Under the pieces are notes generated by a model. The model saw only the letters and a list, made by a program, of their open reading frames with translations. It made no database searches and was not told where the DNA came from. Made by a program: the position numbers and the translations under genes. A stretch of 64,000 nt of DNA from Eutrophovita brisbanensis (GTDB taxonomy: Bacteria > Pseudomonadota > Gammaproteobacteria > Burkholderiales > Eutrophovitaceae), in contig JAYQTM010000001.1 of the NCBI GenBank assembly GCA_038147395.1, forward strand, positions 62,001 to 126,000. Direction: 5' to 3'. Below are positions 36,489 through 45,747 of the stretch, piece after piece. How positions within the stretch are numbered: position 1 is the first letter of the stretch; each line of letters starts with the position of its first letter.

Positions 36489-37615
36489 AACCGATGCCTC
36501 CGGTCTCCGTGACGAAAACCCATTAGGGGGTTTTCAATATCCCGAGACAAACACATGACTTTAAAAATATCACCCATAATTTCCGGCGATAGGAGTTTCT
36601 GAACAGATGAAACGACTGGTAAATATGTCTCGACTGATTCAGGATCTAACTCCTCTAAGAATTTCGTAATCCCGCAGTTAACAAGAAAATCCGCCTGACT
36701 CGCGTAGCCACTGACATCAAGCCCATGGTCAATAGCAACTGAACCCAACCGGGTGAAATTGACGTGAGCAGTAATATCCTTCTGGCCCAGAAGCGTTAAG
36801 GGATTACCATCTGTTTGATGTTGATGATGGCACGCGAGCGTGCCCGAGCTGCGCTCAGGGTGATAATAACTTAACTGCTCATACCCATAGTCGATCACAA
36901 AAATGCAACCTTGAGACAAACTCTCGGCCAAGTCTCTAACTAGACCATCCGACGCAACACACAACTCGGTCAAGTAAGGCGCTGGCACATCCAATTGATC
37001 AACGGCCTCGGTTAATCGATGGTCTGAAAACAGTCGGTCCGACCAAGTCAGCTGGCCGCCAGAAATCGTCACGCCTCGCTCCATCCAACCGGTCTCCGAC
37101 TTAACCATTAAATGGACAGGAAGCGCATCAAACACTTCATTCGCAACCATGACTCCGGTGAAATTCTTTGGCAATTCCCCGATCCAACTCACCCGGTTGC
37201 GCACGTCAGGGTCCAAAACCATCAGGGTCTCCTTTTGTCTGGAGGTCAATTCAGGGCTAGGTTCTAGAATGAAATAGTTCTTTGGGAGATCTCCGATTCG
37301 CTTGAGCTCACGCAGCACGTCGCGCGCAAGGCGACCACTTCCGGCACCTAACTCAAGCACGCCCTCCTGAGTTTGCGAGAGCACCTCCGCGACTTGTCTG
37401 GCGAGACACCTACCAAAAAGGGGACTAAGTTCCGGCGCAGTGATAAAATCTCCTCCGCGGCCAAACTTTTGGCGACTACCTGAGTAATAACCGATTTTCG
37501 GCTCGTAGAGCACGTGATGCATGAACTGTGCAAAGGATAACCAGCCAGCATTTTCGTTAATTAACGTCGTGAACAAGTCAATGAAACGATCGTCAAGGTT
37601 TTGCTCTTCATCCAT
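36485..37615 (-). CDS. MidA/NDUFAF7-like SAM-dependent methyltransferase
   Basis: A 376-aa protein of the MidA (DUF185) family. FGRGGDFITAPELSPLFGRCLA is the family signature; VLELGAGSGRLARDVL is the SAM-binding motif and VVANEVFDALPV the post-motif block. The eukaryotic homologue NDUFAF7 methylates an arginine in complex I; the bacterial substrate is unknown. It is divergent from folM, as in many betaproteobacteria. Confidence 0.9.
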   Translation of the reverse strand: MDEEQNLDDRFIDLFTTLINENAGWLSFAQFMHHVLYEPKIGYYSGSRQKFGRGGDFITAPELSPLFGRCLARQVAEVLSQTQEGVLELGAGSGRLARDVLRELKRIGDLPKNYFILEPSPELTSRQKETLMVLDPDVRNRVSWIGELPKNFTGVMVANEVFDALPVHLMVKSETGWMERGVTISGGQLTWSDRLFSDHRLTEAVDQLDVPAPYLTELCVASDGLVRDLAESLSQGCIFVIDYGYEQLSYYHPERSSGTLACHHQHQTDGNPLTLLGQKDITAHVNFTRLGSVAIDHGLDVSGYASQADFLVNCGITKFLEELDPESVETYLPVVSSVQKLLSPEIMGDIFKVMCLSRDIENPLMGFRHGDRRHRL

Positions 37616-37710
37616 AAACGAAATAGTACACAGATATCGTTAGTATCTTGACCACGATGCCGAGAAAAATTTCTGCCGGATTGGAAGCGGCAGCAAAGGG
37701 TGTTTGATCG

Positions 37711-38493
37711 ATGAGAACCCACGCCACACAATCTGATAGGAATGTACTCATCACGGGTGCTGCCAGACGCATTGGGAGCGAGATCGCTATTGGGCTCGCC
37801 AAAGAAGGCTTTAACGTAGCGATCCATTGCAACCAGTCCACATCAGAGGCTAATGAGCTCAAAAAAGCCATTGAGGAGACCGGGGTTTCAGCCACGGTGA
37901 TTTCCGCAAATCTCTCTGACGCTGACTCAGCAAAAAAAATCTTTAACGCGGCGAATCGTCAGATCGGTCCGATCAGCTACCTCATCAACAACGCATCGCT
38001 ATTTTCTTATGACAGCCCAGCGTCCGCGAGCTGGCAAGACCTTGATGCACACATGCGAGTAAATCTGTTCGCACCGATTTTGCTGACACAAGCCTTCGCA
38101 GACCAACTGTCAGACCAGAGTGAGGGCTGTGTTATAAACCTTTTAGATCAGAAGACGCACAATTTAAACCCCGATTTTTTCTCGTATACGCTGAGCAAAG
38201 TCGCGCTAGAGAGCGCAACAAAAATGCTTGCCTCGACGCTCGGACCTAAAATACGAGTGTGTGGACTCGCACCAGGCATCACGCTGCCAAGCGGAGAACA
38301 AACTGACGCAGGTTTCGAAAAAGCGCACAAATTGTCGCCTCTTGGACGCAGTTCCTCAACTGAGGACCTTGTCGAGGCAGCCAAGTACTTGCTTGCCGCC
38401 CGATCCATCACTGGCACAACTTTAATTGTGGACGGTGGACAACATCTATGGCCAACGCACCGAGATGTCCAGTTTGAAGTCAACACTAATTAA
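37711..38493 (+). CDS. folM: Dihydromonapterin/pteridine reductase-like SDR
   Basis: A 260-aa SDR with the pteridine-reductase type cofactor loop TGAARRIGSEIA, NNASLF, a catalytic YTLSK and VDGGQHLWP at the C-terminus. FolM makes tetrahydromonapterin or acts as a dihydrofolate reductase backup. The call rests on the GAARRIG motif and adjacency to folB, 17 bp downstream. General SDR assignment is certain; the pterin substrate is inferred. Confidence 0.85.
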   Translation: MRTHATQSDRNVLITGAARRIGSEIAIGLAKEGFNVAIHCNQSTSEANELKKAIEETGVSATVISANLSDADSAKKIFNAANRQIGPISYLINNASLFSYDSPASASWQDLDAHMRVNLFAPILLTQAFADQLSDQSEGCVINLLDQKTHNLNPDFFSYTLSKVALESATKMLASTLGPKIRVCGLAPGITLPSGEQTDAGFEKAHKLSPLGRSSSTEDLVEAAKYLLAARSITGTTLIVDGGQHLWPTHRDVQFEVNTN

Positions 38494-38510
38494 GAAAGAG
38501 GCTGTCAAAC

Positions 38511-38885
38511 ATGCCGCACGACTCAAAACCACACCGAAAAATCTTTCTTAAGAACATGGCCGTCGAATTGTCGATTGGAATCCATGATTTTGAAAAATTA
38601 GCGAAACAAAACGTCTTGGTTAACGTGACGTTAGACCTTGACCCACATGTTCGGGTCAGTCACGACTCAATTTCTGAAACGGTGGACTACGACTTTTTGA
38701 GAAACATGATCATAGAGCTCGCCTCAACGCAACATTTCCACCTCCAAGAAACCTTTTGTGAAAAAATTCTTGCGTTGTGCTTACGACAAGACGGAGTTTA
38801 TGCGGTAAAAGTCTCATCCCAAAAAACAGACGTTTATCCGGACTGCGAGTCTGTAGGCTTTGAAATTTTCGAGACCAAAAGCTAA
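38511..38885 (+). CDS. folB: Dihydroneopterin aldolase
   Basis: A 124-aa member of the tunnelling-fold family. IFLKNMAVELSIGIHDFEK at the N-terminus contains the family start, TVDYDFLRNMI and LQETFCEKILALCL follow; the conserved Glu-x-x-Ala-like pterin anchor region is visible in the C-terminal half. It cleaves dihydroneopterin to hydroxymethyl-dihydropterin in folate synthesis. It lies between folM and ttcA in a tight run. Confidence 0.92.
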   Translation: MPHDSKPHRKIFLKNMAVELSIGIHDFEKLAKQNVLVNVTLDLDPHVRVSHDSISETVDYDFLRNMIIELASTQHFHLQETFCEKILALCLRQDGVYAVKVSSQKTDVYPDCESVGFEIFETKS

Positions 38886-38890
38886 TTACC

Positions 38891-39808
38891 ATGCCATCTG
38901 CAACCCAAAAAACCACGTATAACAACAATAAGCTCGCAAAACGTCTTCAGCGTTTAACTGGGGAAGCCATCTCAGATTACGACATGATCCGCGACGGCGA
39001 CAAAATCATGGTTTGTTTATCGGGGGGTAAGGATAGCTACACCATGTTGGACATATTGTTAGCGCTTCAAAGTAGAGCACCGATTTCATTCGAACTGATC
39101 GCTGTTAACCTGGACCAAAAACATCCAGGATTCCCCGAAGAGGTGCTGCCTGAATACCTACGTTCTATCGGCATCGATTTTCGAATCGTTAAACAGGATA
39201 CCTACAGCATCGTAAAAAATGTCATCCCAGAGGGTAAAACCATGTGTGGCCTTTGTTCTCGTTTAAGGAGAGGGATCCTCTACCGAACAGCCTCGGAGTT
39301 AGGCGCCACAAAAATTGCGCTGGGACATCATCGTGAAGATATTATCGAAACGTTCTTCCTGAATATGTTTCATGGCGGACGCCTCAAGGCGATGCCTCCA
39401 AAACTTCTATCCGATGACGGCCGTCACACCGTCATTCGTCCGCTCGCGTATTGCAAAGAAAAGGATATTGAAGGCTATGCTGACATGAAAGATTTCCCGA
39501 TCATTCCCTGCGATCTGTGTGGTTCACAAGAAAATTTACAGCGCCAAGTGACAAAAGCAATGCTCCGGGAATGGGACAAGAAATTCCCTGGGCGCGTCGA
39601 TACGATTTTTAGCTCGTTAAAAAAAATAACGCCATCACATTTACTCGACCCTAACTGGTACGACTTTAAAAACTTATCCCGCGATACTGTATCGAAAGGC
39701 GATGGAGATATCGCGTTTGACCCGATTCGGTTTGACGATTCGGGACACGATCGAGAAATCATTCAAATTCAGAGCGCGGAGGAAAACTCGAGCATACCTC
39801 GTGCGTAA
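38891..39808 (+). CDS. ttcA: tRNA 2-thiocytidine(32) synthetase TtcA
   Basis: A 305-aa PP-loop ATPase that thiolates cytidine 32 of some tRNAs using a [4Fe-4S] cluster. The PP-loop is CLSGGKDSYTML, and the two cysteine pairs are CGLCSRLRRG and CDLCGSQ. LGHHREDIIETFFLNMFHGG is also diagnostic. Full length, and placed after folB as in related genomes. Confidence 0.96.
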   Translation: MPSATQKTTYNNNKLAKRLQRLTGEAISDYDMIRDGDKIMVCLSGGKDSYTMLDILLALQSRAPISFELIAVNLDQKHPGFPEEVLPEYLRSIGIDFRIVKQDTYSIVKNVIPEGKTMCGLCSRLRRGILYRTASELGATKIALGHHREDIIETFFLNMFHGGRLKAMPPKLLSDDGRHTVIRPLAYCKEKDIEGYADMKDFPIIPCDLCGSQENLQRQVTKAMLREWDKKFPGRVDTIFSSLKKITPSHLLDPNWYDFKNLSRDTVSKGDGDIAFDPIRFDDSGHDREIIQIQSAEENSSIPRA

Positions 39809-39814
39809 ATCCTT

Positions 39815-39850
39815 TATAATGCTCGGCTCAAAAATTCAGTGTCCTGACAC
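39815..39850 (+). promoter_or_regulatory. Possible promoter and small palindrome before the aminotransferase gene
   Basis: TATAAT at 39815-39820 is a perfect -10 without a good -35. About 20 bp downstream, 39839-39850 forms the palindrome GTGTC-CT-GACAC. Both lie in the 75-bp gap between ttcA and the aminotransferase gene. The palindrome may be an operator or chance. Confidence 0.3.
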
Positions 39851-39883
39851 GACATCAACGGAAACGACAAAGGTCAAATCTAC

Positions 39884-41116
39884 ATGAGTGATAATTCTTT
39901 ATCGAAGATTGGTTCATTTTACCCACCTCAACGCACCCTGATGGGACCAGGGCCGTCAGAGATTCACCCGCGTGTGTTCTCGGCAATGGGGCGCCCAACG
40001 ATCGGTTACTTGGATCCCGTATTCGTTGAGATGATGGAAGAATTAAAAGAACTGCTCCGATATGCGTTCCAAACGAAAAATGCGCTCACGTTCCCTGTTT
40101 CCGGTCCAGGGTCTGTTGGAATGGAAATGTGTTTTGTCAACATGGTGAGCCCAGGAGATAAAGTCATCGTGTGTCGAAATGGCGTTTTCGGTGGCCGTAT
40201 GATCGAGAATGTCGAACGCTGTGGAGGAACCGCCATCGTTGTCGACGACCCGATGGGCCAACCGGTCGACCCAGAAAAAGTCCGTGAAGCATTCAAAAGT
40301 AATCCCGACGCAAAGGTTCTCGCCTTTGTTCACGCCGAAACATCCACTGGCGTTCGATCGGATGCGAAGACCCTCGCGGCGATTGCTCAAGAGAACAACG
40401 CACTGACGATCGTGGATACAGTGACTTCCCTCGCCGGAGTTCCTGTTTTAGTTGATGAATGGGGCCTCGATGCCGTCTATTCTGGAAGTCAAAAATGTTT
40501 GTCTTGCACACCAGGTTTATCGCCTATAACGTTCAGCGACAGAGTTGTGGAGCACGTCAAGTCTCGGAAACATAAGGTCGAGAGTTGGTTTATGGATTTA
40601 AACCTTCTGCTAGGCTACTGGGGCGAGACCACTCGAACATATCACCACACAGCACCGACTAATTCGCTCTACTCACTGCATGAAGCGTTAGTCATGCTCA
40701 GAGACGAAGGCTTGGAAGCGTCTTGGGCGCGCCACCAACGAAATCACATGGCGCTGAAAGCTGGACTAGAAACGCTAGGGCTAAAATATTTAGTGGATGA
40801 GGCTTATCGTTTACCGCAGATGAATGCAGTTTATGTCATGCCCGGTATAGACGAAAAAGAGGTCCGTCGCCGACTTCTTGAGGAGATGAATATTGAAATC
40901 GGAGCCGGGTTAGGCACGCTTGCCGGAAAAATTTGGCGCTTCGGTATCATGGGCTACAGCTGCAAAATGGAAAACGTCATGCTCTGCTTGTGTGCGCTAG
41001 AAAGCGTATTCGTTGACATGGGGGCAAAGATTGAAGTCGGTGCAGCAGAAGCCGCGGCTTACCACGCTTACGCCGCACATCCCATTCGCACGAAGTCGCT
41101 GAAAAACGCAGCGTAA
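39884..41116 (+). CDS. Serine-glyoxylate-type class V aminotransferase
   Basis: A 410-aa PLP enzyme. LMGPGPSEIHPRVFSAMGRPTIGYLDP is the family opening, TSTGVRSD binds substrate and PLP, and SGSQKCLSCTPGLSP contains the Schiff-base lysine. Members are serine-glyoxylate or alanine-glyoxylate aminotransferases, central in the serine cycle and photorespiration-like glyoxylate salvage. Possible direct link to the neighbouring methyl cycle: serine/glycine one-carbon supply for metF. It is convergent with metF. A second, divergent paralogue lies at 59460. Confidence 0.88.
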   Translation: MSDNSLSKIGSFYPPQRTLMGPGPSEIHPRVFSAMGRPTIGYLDPVFVEMMEELKELLRYAFQTKNALTFPVSGPGSVGMEMCFVNMVSPGDKVIVCRNGVFGGRMIENVERCGGTAIVVDDPMGQPVDPEKVREAFKSNPDAKVLAFVHAETSTGVRSDAKTLAAIAQENNALTIVDTVTSLAGVPVLVDEWGLDAVYSGSQKCLSCTPGLSPITFSDRVVEHVKSRKHKVESWFMDLNLLLGYWGETTRTYHHTAPTNSLYSLHEALVMLRDEGLEASWARHQRNHMALKAGLETLGLKYLVDEAYRLPQMNAVYVMPGIDEKEVRRRLLEEMNIEIGAGLGTLAGKIWRFGIMGYSCKMENVMLCLCALESVFVDMGAKIEVGAAEAAAYHAYAAHPIRTKSLKNAA

Positions 41117-41143
41117 CCTGATTAATCGAGAGTTGAGCCGATC

Positions 41144-41989
41144 TTAGCGCGGCATTGAACCGAGCTTCAATGAGTCACAGATCGCGCTCACCTTGTCCGA
41201 TTGGTTCATTGTATAAAAGTGTAAACCTGGGGCGCCTGACGAAAGTAGGCGCTCACACATTTTCTGAACGACCTCTAAACCAAATAGTTGAATTGACTTA
41301 ATATCGTCAGCGAAGTGTTCTAATTTTTTTCGAATCCACCTCGGAATCTCAGCGCCACACGCGTCCGAAAAACGAGCCAACTGAAAAAATTTCTCGATAG
41401 GCATCACCCCGGGAATAATCGGGATCGTGACTCCGCGGGATGTGCATTGATCGACAAAGTGATCGTATGCGTCGGTATTAAAAAAGTACTGCGTGATCGC
41501 CGCCGTCGCACCTTCATCGACTTTGTGTTTGAAATTGGAAATATCTGCGTCTGGCGATTTGGACTGCGGGTGATATTCCGGATACGCGGCCACGTAGATC
41601 TCAACTTCATCCCCTAGCCTTTTTCGCATGTGGCCAACCAACTCAGAGGCATACTTAAATTCCCCCGACTGCGCCATACCGGAGGGTAAATCTCCCCTCA
41701 ACGCGACAAAACGATCAATCTGCCAACCCGTATACTTCTCCAGTAGCGCATCCATTTCAGCCTTCGTCGCGCCAATACCCGATACGTGAGGTGCCACAGG
41801 AAATTGAGCGGCCTTCATTTCCTCAACGATCCGAAGCGTTTTATGCTGAGTCGATCCACCTGCACCGTAAGTGATGGAGTAAAACTCTGGCGTATAGCGG
41901 GTGAGTTGATCACGAACCGAGGCGAGCTTTTCCACCCCAAGATCTGTTTGGGGTGGAAAAAACTCAAAGCTAAGATGGGCTTGCGTCAT
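41144..41989 (-). CDS. metF: 5,10-methylenetetrahydrofolate reductase
   Basis: A 281-aa FAD-dependent TIM-barrel enzyme that makes 5-methyl-THF for methionine synthase. SFEFFPPQT near the N-terminus, SITYGAGGSTQ, AHVSGIGAT, ALRGDLP and TQYFFNTDAYDHF are family motifs. It follows ahcY by 41 bp on the same strand and would share the SAH-riboswitch-controlled transcript. Confidence 0.96.
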   Translation of the reverse strand: MTQAHLSFEFFPPQTDLGVEKLASVRDQLTRYTPEFYSITYGAGGSTQHKTLRIVEEMKAAQFPVAPHVSGIGATKAEMDALLEKYTGWQIDRFVALRGDLPSGMAQSGEFKYASELVGHMRKRLGDEVEIYVAAYPEYHPQSKSPDADISNFKHKVDEGATAAITQYFFNTDAYDHFVDQCTSRGVTIPIIPGVMPIEKFFQLARFSDACGAEIPRWIRKKLEHFADDIKSIQLFGLEVVQKMCERLLSSGAPGLHFYTMNQSDKVSAICDSLKLGSMPR

Positions 41990-42030
41990 AAGTTAGCGCC
42001 CACTTATTATCGTTATGGCTAGCAATTGCT

Positions 42031-43446
42031 TTAGTAGCGATAATGTTCAGGTTTGTAGGGGCCCTCTCGCGTTACCCCAATATATTTCGCTTGAGCTTCG
42101 GTTAATTCCGTGAGCTGAACATTCAAGGTTGCTAACTGCAAACGAGCGACCTTCTCATCTAAATGTTTCGGTAGGACATAAACACCAAGCGGATATTTCT
42201 CTGGGTGATTGAACAGTTCAATTTGTGCAATCACTTGGTTTGCAAAGGATGAACTCATGACATAACTCGGATGTCCAGTCGCACACCCAAGATTCACAAG
42301 TCGACCCCCTGCCAAGAGGATGATCTTCTTTCCGTCTGGAAACACAATATGGTCGACTTGGGGTTTGATGTTTTCCCATTCATATTTTTCGATTGAGGCG
42401 ACATCGATTTCATTGTCGAAATGTCCGATGTTGCACACAATTGCCTGATCCTTCATCGCTGCCATGTGATCATGTGTGATCACGTTGTAGTTTCCAGTCG
42501 CTGTCACAAAAATGTCTGCCTTATCCGCGGCGTACTCCATTGTGACCACCCGAAAACCTTCCATGCTGGCTTGCAACGCACATATCGGGTCCACTTCAGT
42601 GACCCAAACTTGGGCTGAAAGTGCTCGCAACGCCTGTGCAGAGCCCTTACCCACATCGCCGAATCCCGCAACAACGGCGACTTTGCCAGCAATCATGACG
42701 TCTGTCGCGCGCTTAATCGCATCAACAAGTGACTCTCGACATCCATACAAATTATCGAATTTGGATTTTGTCACTGAGTCGTTCACGTTAATTGCTGGAA
42801 AACGAAGCGAGCCCTCTTTGGCCATCTCGTAAAGACGCTTCACACCCGTCGTCGTCTCTTCTGTCACGCCCTTGATTGCAGCCAGTCGTGGGGAGTACCA
42901 ATTGGGGTCTACCGACAATTTTTTCTTGATCGCACTGTAAAGCGCGCGCTCCTCTTCACTCGTGGGATTATCAAGAACGGTTAAATCAGTTTCGGCCTTA
43001 GCGCCTAAATGAAGCAATAACGTGGCATCACCTCCGTCATCGAGGATCATATTCGCTTGCTCACCTGGCCAGTCAAAAATTCGATGCGTGAATTCCCAAT
43101 ACTCATCAAGACTCTCGCCTTTGAACGCAAATACCGGAACTCCTGCTTCAGCAATCGCTGCCGCTGCGTGATCTTGTGTGGAATAAATGTTGCAAGACGC
43201 CCAGCGGACATCGGCACCCAGGGCGGTGAGGGTCTCTATTAACACGGCCGTTTGAATTGTCATGTGAAGCGAGCCCGCGATACGCGCCCCCTTCAAGGGT
43301 TTGCTGTCGACAAACTCTGCACGAATCGACATCAACCCTGGCATCTCGGTTTCAGCAATCGCAATCTCTTTACGACCGAATGCCGCATGTGAGAGATCGG
43401 CTACAACGTAATCATCCTTGGATAGTTCTTTTAACACTGCTGACAT
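42031..43446 (-). CDS. ahcY: S-adenosylhomocysteine hydrolase
   Basis: A 471-aa NAD-dependent hydrolase of SAH to adenosine and homocysteine. Visible are DYVVADLSHAAFGRKEI, SCNIYSTQDHAAAAI, VVAGFGDVGKGSAQAL (NAD site), CNIGHFDNEID and the C-terminal KPEHYRY. Full length, with the approximately 40-residue insertion of the bacterial type. AGGAGAG precedes the ATG. The 5' leader contains an SAH riboswitch, so expression should rise when SAH accumulates. Confidence 0.98.
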   Translation of the reverse strand: MSAVLKELSKDDYVVADLSHAAFGRKEIAIAETEMPGLMSIRAEFVDSKPLKGARIAGSLHMTIQTAVLIETLTALGADVRWASCNIYSTQDHAAAAIAEAGVPVFAFKGESLDEYWEFTHRIFDWPGEQANMILDDGGDATLLLHLGAKAETDLTVLDNPTSEEERALYSAIKKKLSVDPNWYSPRLAAIKGVTEETTTGVKRLYEMAKEGSLRFPAINVNDSVTKSKFDNLYGCRESLVDAIKRATDVMIAGKVAVVAGFGDVGKGSAQALRALSAQVWVTEVDPICALQASMEGFRVVTMEYAADKADIFVTATGNYNVITHDHMAAMKDQAIVCNIGHFDNEIDVASIEKYEWENIKPQVDHIVFPDGKKIILLAGGRLVNLGCATGHPSYVMSSSFANQVIAQIELFNHPEKYPLGVYVLPKHLDEKVARLQLATLNVQLTELTEAQAKYIGVTREGPYKPEHYRY

Positions 43447-43483
43447 TCACACTCTCCTAAAGCAAAATGGATTCAGGTAGAGC

Positions 43484-43528
43484 AAAAAAAACGCCCATAA
43501 ACCCTGAACATAATTTGGTTTATGAGCG
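43484..43528 (-). terminator. Riboswitch-controlled intrinsic terminator upstream of ahcY
   Basis: On the minus strand, arm CGCTCATAAACC (43528-43517), a 13-base loop and arm GGTTTATGGGCG (43503-43492) form a 12-bp stem with one G-U pair, followed by eight T (43491-43484). The first five bases of the 5' arm also belong to the aptamer core helix, so ligand binding and termination exclude each other. Confidence 0.85.
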
Positions 43529-43587
43529 CCGTTTTCCGTGCTGAGCCTAGCCCCGACTGTTTTCCGGGGTCGCAACGCTCCTCAGCA
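43523..43587 (-). promoter_or_regulatory. SAH riboswitch aptamer upstream of ahcY
   Basis: The leader matches the SAH riboswitch consensus (Rfam RF01057 class): GCTGAGGAGCGTTGCGACC at the 5' side, AGGCTCAGC in the centre and AACGGCGCTCA at the 3' side. P1 pairs GCTGAG (43586-43581) with CTCAGC (43545-43540); an internal hairpin pairs CCCCG with CGGGG (43569-43551); the core helix pairs GAGCG (43580-43576) with CGCTC (43528-43524). The CGCTC strand is shared with the downstream terminator, which implies an ON switch for ahcY-metF. Confidence 0.94.
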
Positions 43588-43596
43588 ATGTTGCCA

Positions 43597-43602
43597 ATTA
43601 TA
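43597..43602 (-). promoter_or_regulatory. -10 element of the ahcY promoter
   Basis: TATAAT on the minus strand places the start of transcription at about 43590, directly before the SAH aptamer, which is where the riboswitch should begin. The -35 region falls in the metK stop region and is weak (GCGCTC at 17 bp). Confidence 0.55.
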
Positions 43603-43614
43603 GCGAATCTGAGA

Positions 43615-44772
43615 CTATAGAGCGCCTCGTAAAGTTTCGACTTTGTCCAAACCCTCCCATGAAAACTCCGGCTCGTCACGACCGAAGTGCCCGTAAGCCG
43701 CTGTCTTTTCATATATTGGTCGCAGAAGATTCAACATTTGTACGATCCCTTTTGGTCGCAAATCGAAGTGTTTCTGGACTAAATCAGCGATTTTTTCATC
43801 ACTCAGTTTACCCGTCCCAAATGTTGTGACAGCGACACTCGTCGGTTTCGCGACACCAATTGCGTATGATATTTGCACCTCACATCGAGAGGCCAAACCA
43901 GCCGCTACGATGTTTTTAGCGACATATCGCGCCGCGTACGCTGCAGATCGGTCCACTTTCGAGGGATCTTTACCACTAAAAGCACCACCGCCATGGTGTG
44001 CCGCGCCGCCGTAGGTGTCCACAATGATTTTTCGACCGGTCAAACCACAATCCCCCTGAGGGCCGCCAACAACGAATCGCCCCGTTGGATTCACCAAATA
44101 ATTGATATCTCCCTTGACGAACTCATTTGGGAGTACCGGCTTGATAATTTCCTCTATCACCGCTTCCCGAATTTGATCGAGCTCGATATCTGGCGAGTGC
44201 TGCGTTGACAGCACGACCGTATCAATGGCCTCAGGTCGGCCATCCTTATATCTAAGCGTGACCTGTGACTTCGCATCCGGTCTCAGCCACGGGAGACGAC
44301 CGTCCCGACGAAGTTCAGATTGTCGCTCGACCAATCGATGTGACAAGTGGATCGCAAGTGGCATAAACACCTCTGTCTCGTCACAGGCGTAGCCAAACAT
44401 TAGGCCTTGGTCACCGGCCCCCTGATTCAGTGGGTCGTCATGAGCGGCATCGACGCCTTGTTTGATATCCGGACTCTGTTTGTCGTATGCAACAAGAACC
44501 GAACAACCCTTATAGTCAATGCCAAAATCCGTATTGTCATAGCCAATACGCTTGATGGTATCTCGAGCCACTTGCTGAAAATCGACATTCGCAGTCGTTG
44601 TAATTTCCCCAGCCATTACAACCAAACCAGTGTTCACAAGGGTCTCAGCAGCAACACGGGCTACAGGGTCCTGCGCTAAAATCGCATCTAACACTGCGTC
44701 AGAAATTTGATCAGAGACTTTGTCTGGATGACCCTCAGAAACGGACTCAGAGGTAAATAAGTATTCGCTCAT
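43615..44772 (-). CDS. metK: S-adenosylmethionine synthetase
   Basis: A 385-aa enzyme forming SAM from methionine and ATP. SVSEGHPDKVSDQISD at the N-terminus, GAGDQGLMFGYA and GGGAFSGKDPSKVDRS are its signatures. I chose ATG 44772 (MSEYLFTSES) over an upstream in-frame start that adds 15 residues. It is divergent from the first LpxL-type gene (75 bp). Read-through into ahcY would pass the riboswitch terminator. Confidence 0.97.
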   Translation of the reverse strand: MSEYLFTSESVSEGHPDKVSDQISDAVLDAILAQDPVARVAAETLVNTGLVVMAGEITTTANVDFQQVARDTIKRIGYDNTDFGIDYKGCSVLVAYDKQSPDIKQGVDAAHDDPLNQGAGDQGLMFGYACDETEVFMPLAIHLSHRLVERQSELRRDGRLPWLRPDAKSQVTLRYKDGRPEAIDTVVLSTQHSPDIELDQIREAVIEEIIKPVLPNEFVKGDINYLVNPTGRFVVGGPQGDCGLTGRKIIVDTYGGAAHHGGGAFSGKDPSKVDRSAAYAARYVAKNIVAAGLASRCEVQISYAIGVAKPTSVAVTTFGTGKLSDEKIADLVQKHFDLRPKGIVQMLNLLRPIYEKTAAYGHFGRDEPEFSWEGLDKVETLRGAL

Positions 44773-44847
44773 TGAATATTTCCACAATTCATTGAAAATG
44801 GTGGCGAAGTCTAACAAAGCTGCATCAAAAAACCAAATATATAGCTC

Positions 44848-45723
44848 ATGCTAATCATTATTTTCCGGCTACTTGCGAAGTTACCCCTGCGGCTCCTTCA
44901 TGCCTTGGGGGGTATCCTCGGAGCGCTAATTGCCGTTTCCTCGCCTACATACAGGAGGCGATTAGCGGAAAATATCGCCAATAGCGGTATCCCAAAAACC
45001 CAAGAGGAAAAGAAAACTCTTATAAAAAACAACATATTAGAGAATGGCAGGGCCATCACAGAACTACCCGCGATATGGTTTACGGGGTCCACGTACCGTG
45101 ATGATTTGGTCTTGTCGGTAGACGGACTGGATCTTGTCTTGGCGGCACGACAAGCCGGTCGAGGCCTCATCTTATTATCACCGCACCTCGGGTGCTTTGA
45201 AATTATTCCCCACCACATCGCTAATATGATGCCGTTCACAGCTCTTTATCGGCCACCAAAAATTAAGTGTTTAGCGCCTCTCATGAAGCTTGGGAGAGAG
45301 CGTCACAACATTAATCTCGTCCCGACCAACACATCGGGCGTGCGTTCACTTTTCAAAGCGTTAAAACGGGGAGAGGCCATCGGCATCTTGCCAGACCAAG
45401 TCCCCGCCTCTGGTGACGGAGAATGGGCTGAATTTTTTGGTCGGCCAGCGTACACTATGAACCTGTGGTCACGCTTGGCGGAAAAAACCAACGCGACGAT
45501 CCTGTTTGCTCACGCAAAGAGGGAAGCGAGTGGCAAGGGGTTTCGGTTGTACTACACAAAACTCCCAACAAAGAGGCCACAAGAGGGAGCTGCCTCCCAA
45601 CTAAATAGAGGTCTTGAACAATTAATCACCGAGAATCCAACCCAATTTTTATGGGCCTACAATCGCTACAAAAATCCGACACAAGAGCCAATTCCAGTAT
45701 CGAATTCGCAACCAACTATATAA
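44848..45723 (+). CDS. lpxL: LpxL/HtrB-family lipid A acyltransferase
   Basis: A 291-aa membrane-associated acyltransferase with an N-terminal hydrophobic helix. Catalytic HX4E is LLSPHLGCFE, and ALYRPPK and GILPDQVPASGDGEWAEFFG are LpxL-family blocks. It adds a secondary acyl chain to Kdo2-lipid IVA or a precursor. It is followed by a second paralogue 24 bp downstream, a tandem typical of betaproteobacteria; whether it is LpxL or LpxM cannot be decided from sequence. Confidence 0.88.
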   Translation: MLIIIFRLLAKLPLRLLHALGGILGALIAVSSPTYRRRLAENIANSGIPKTQEEKKTLIKNNILENGRAITELPAIWFTGSTYRDDLVLSVDGLDLVLAARQAGRGLILLSPHLGCFEIIPHHIANMMPFTALYRPPKIKCLAPLMKLGRERHNINLVPTNTSGVRSLFKALKRGEAIGILPDQVPASGDGEWAEFFGRPAYTMNLWSRLAEKTNATILFAHAKREASGKGFRLYYTKLPTKRPQEGAASQLNRGLEQLITENPTQFLWAYNRYKNPTQEPIPVSNSQPTI

Positions 45724-45747
45724 CTGCCACTGAATTGGATTAACCAA

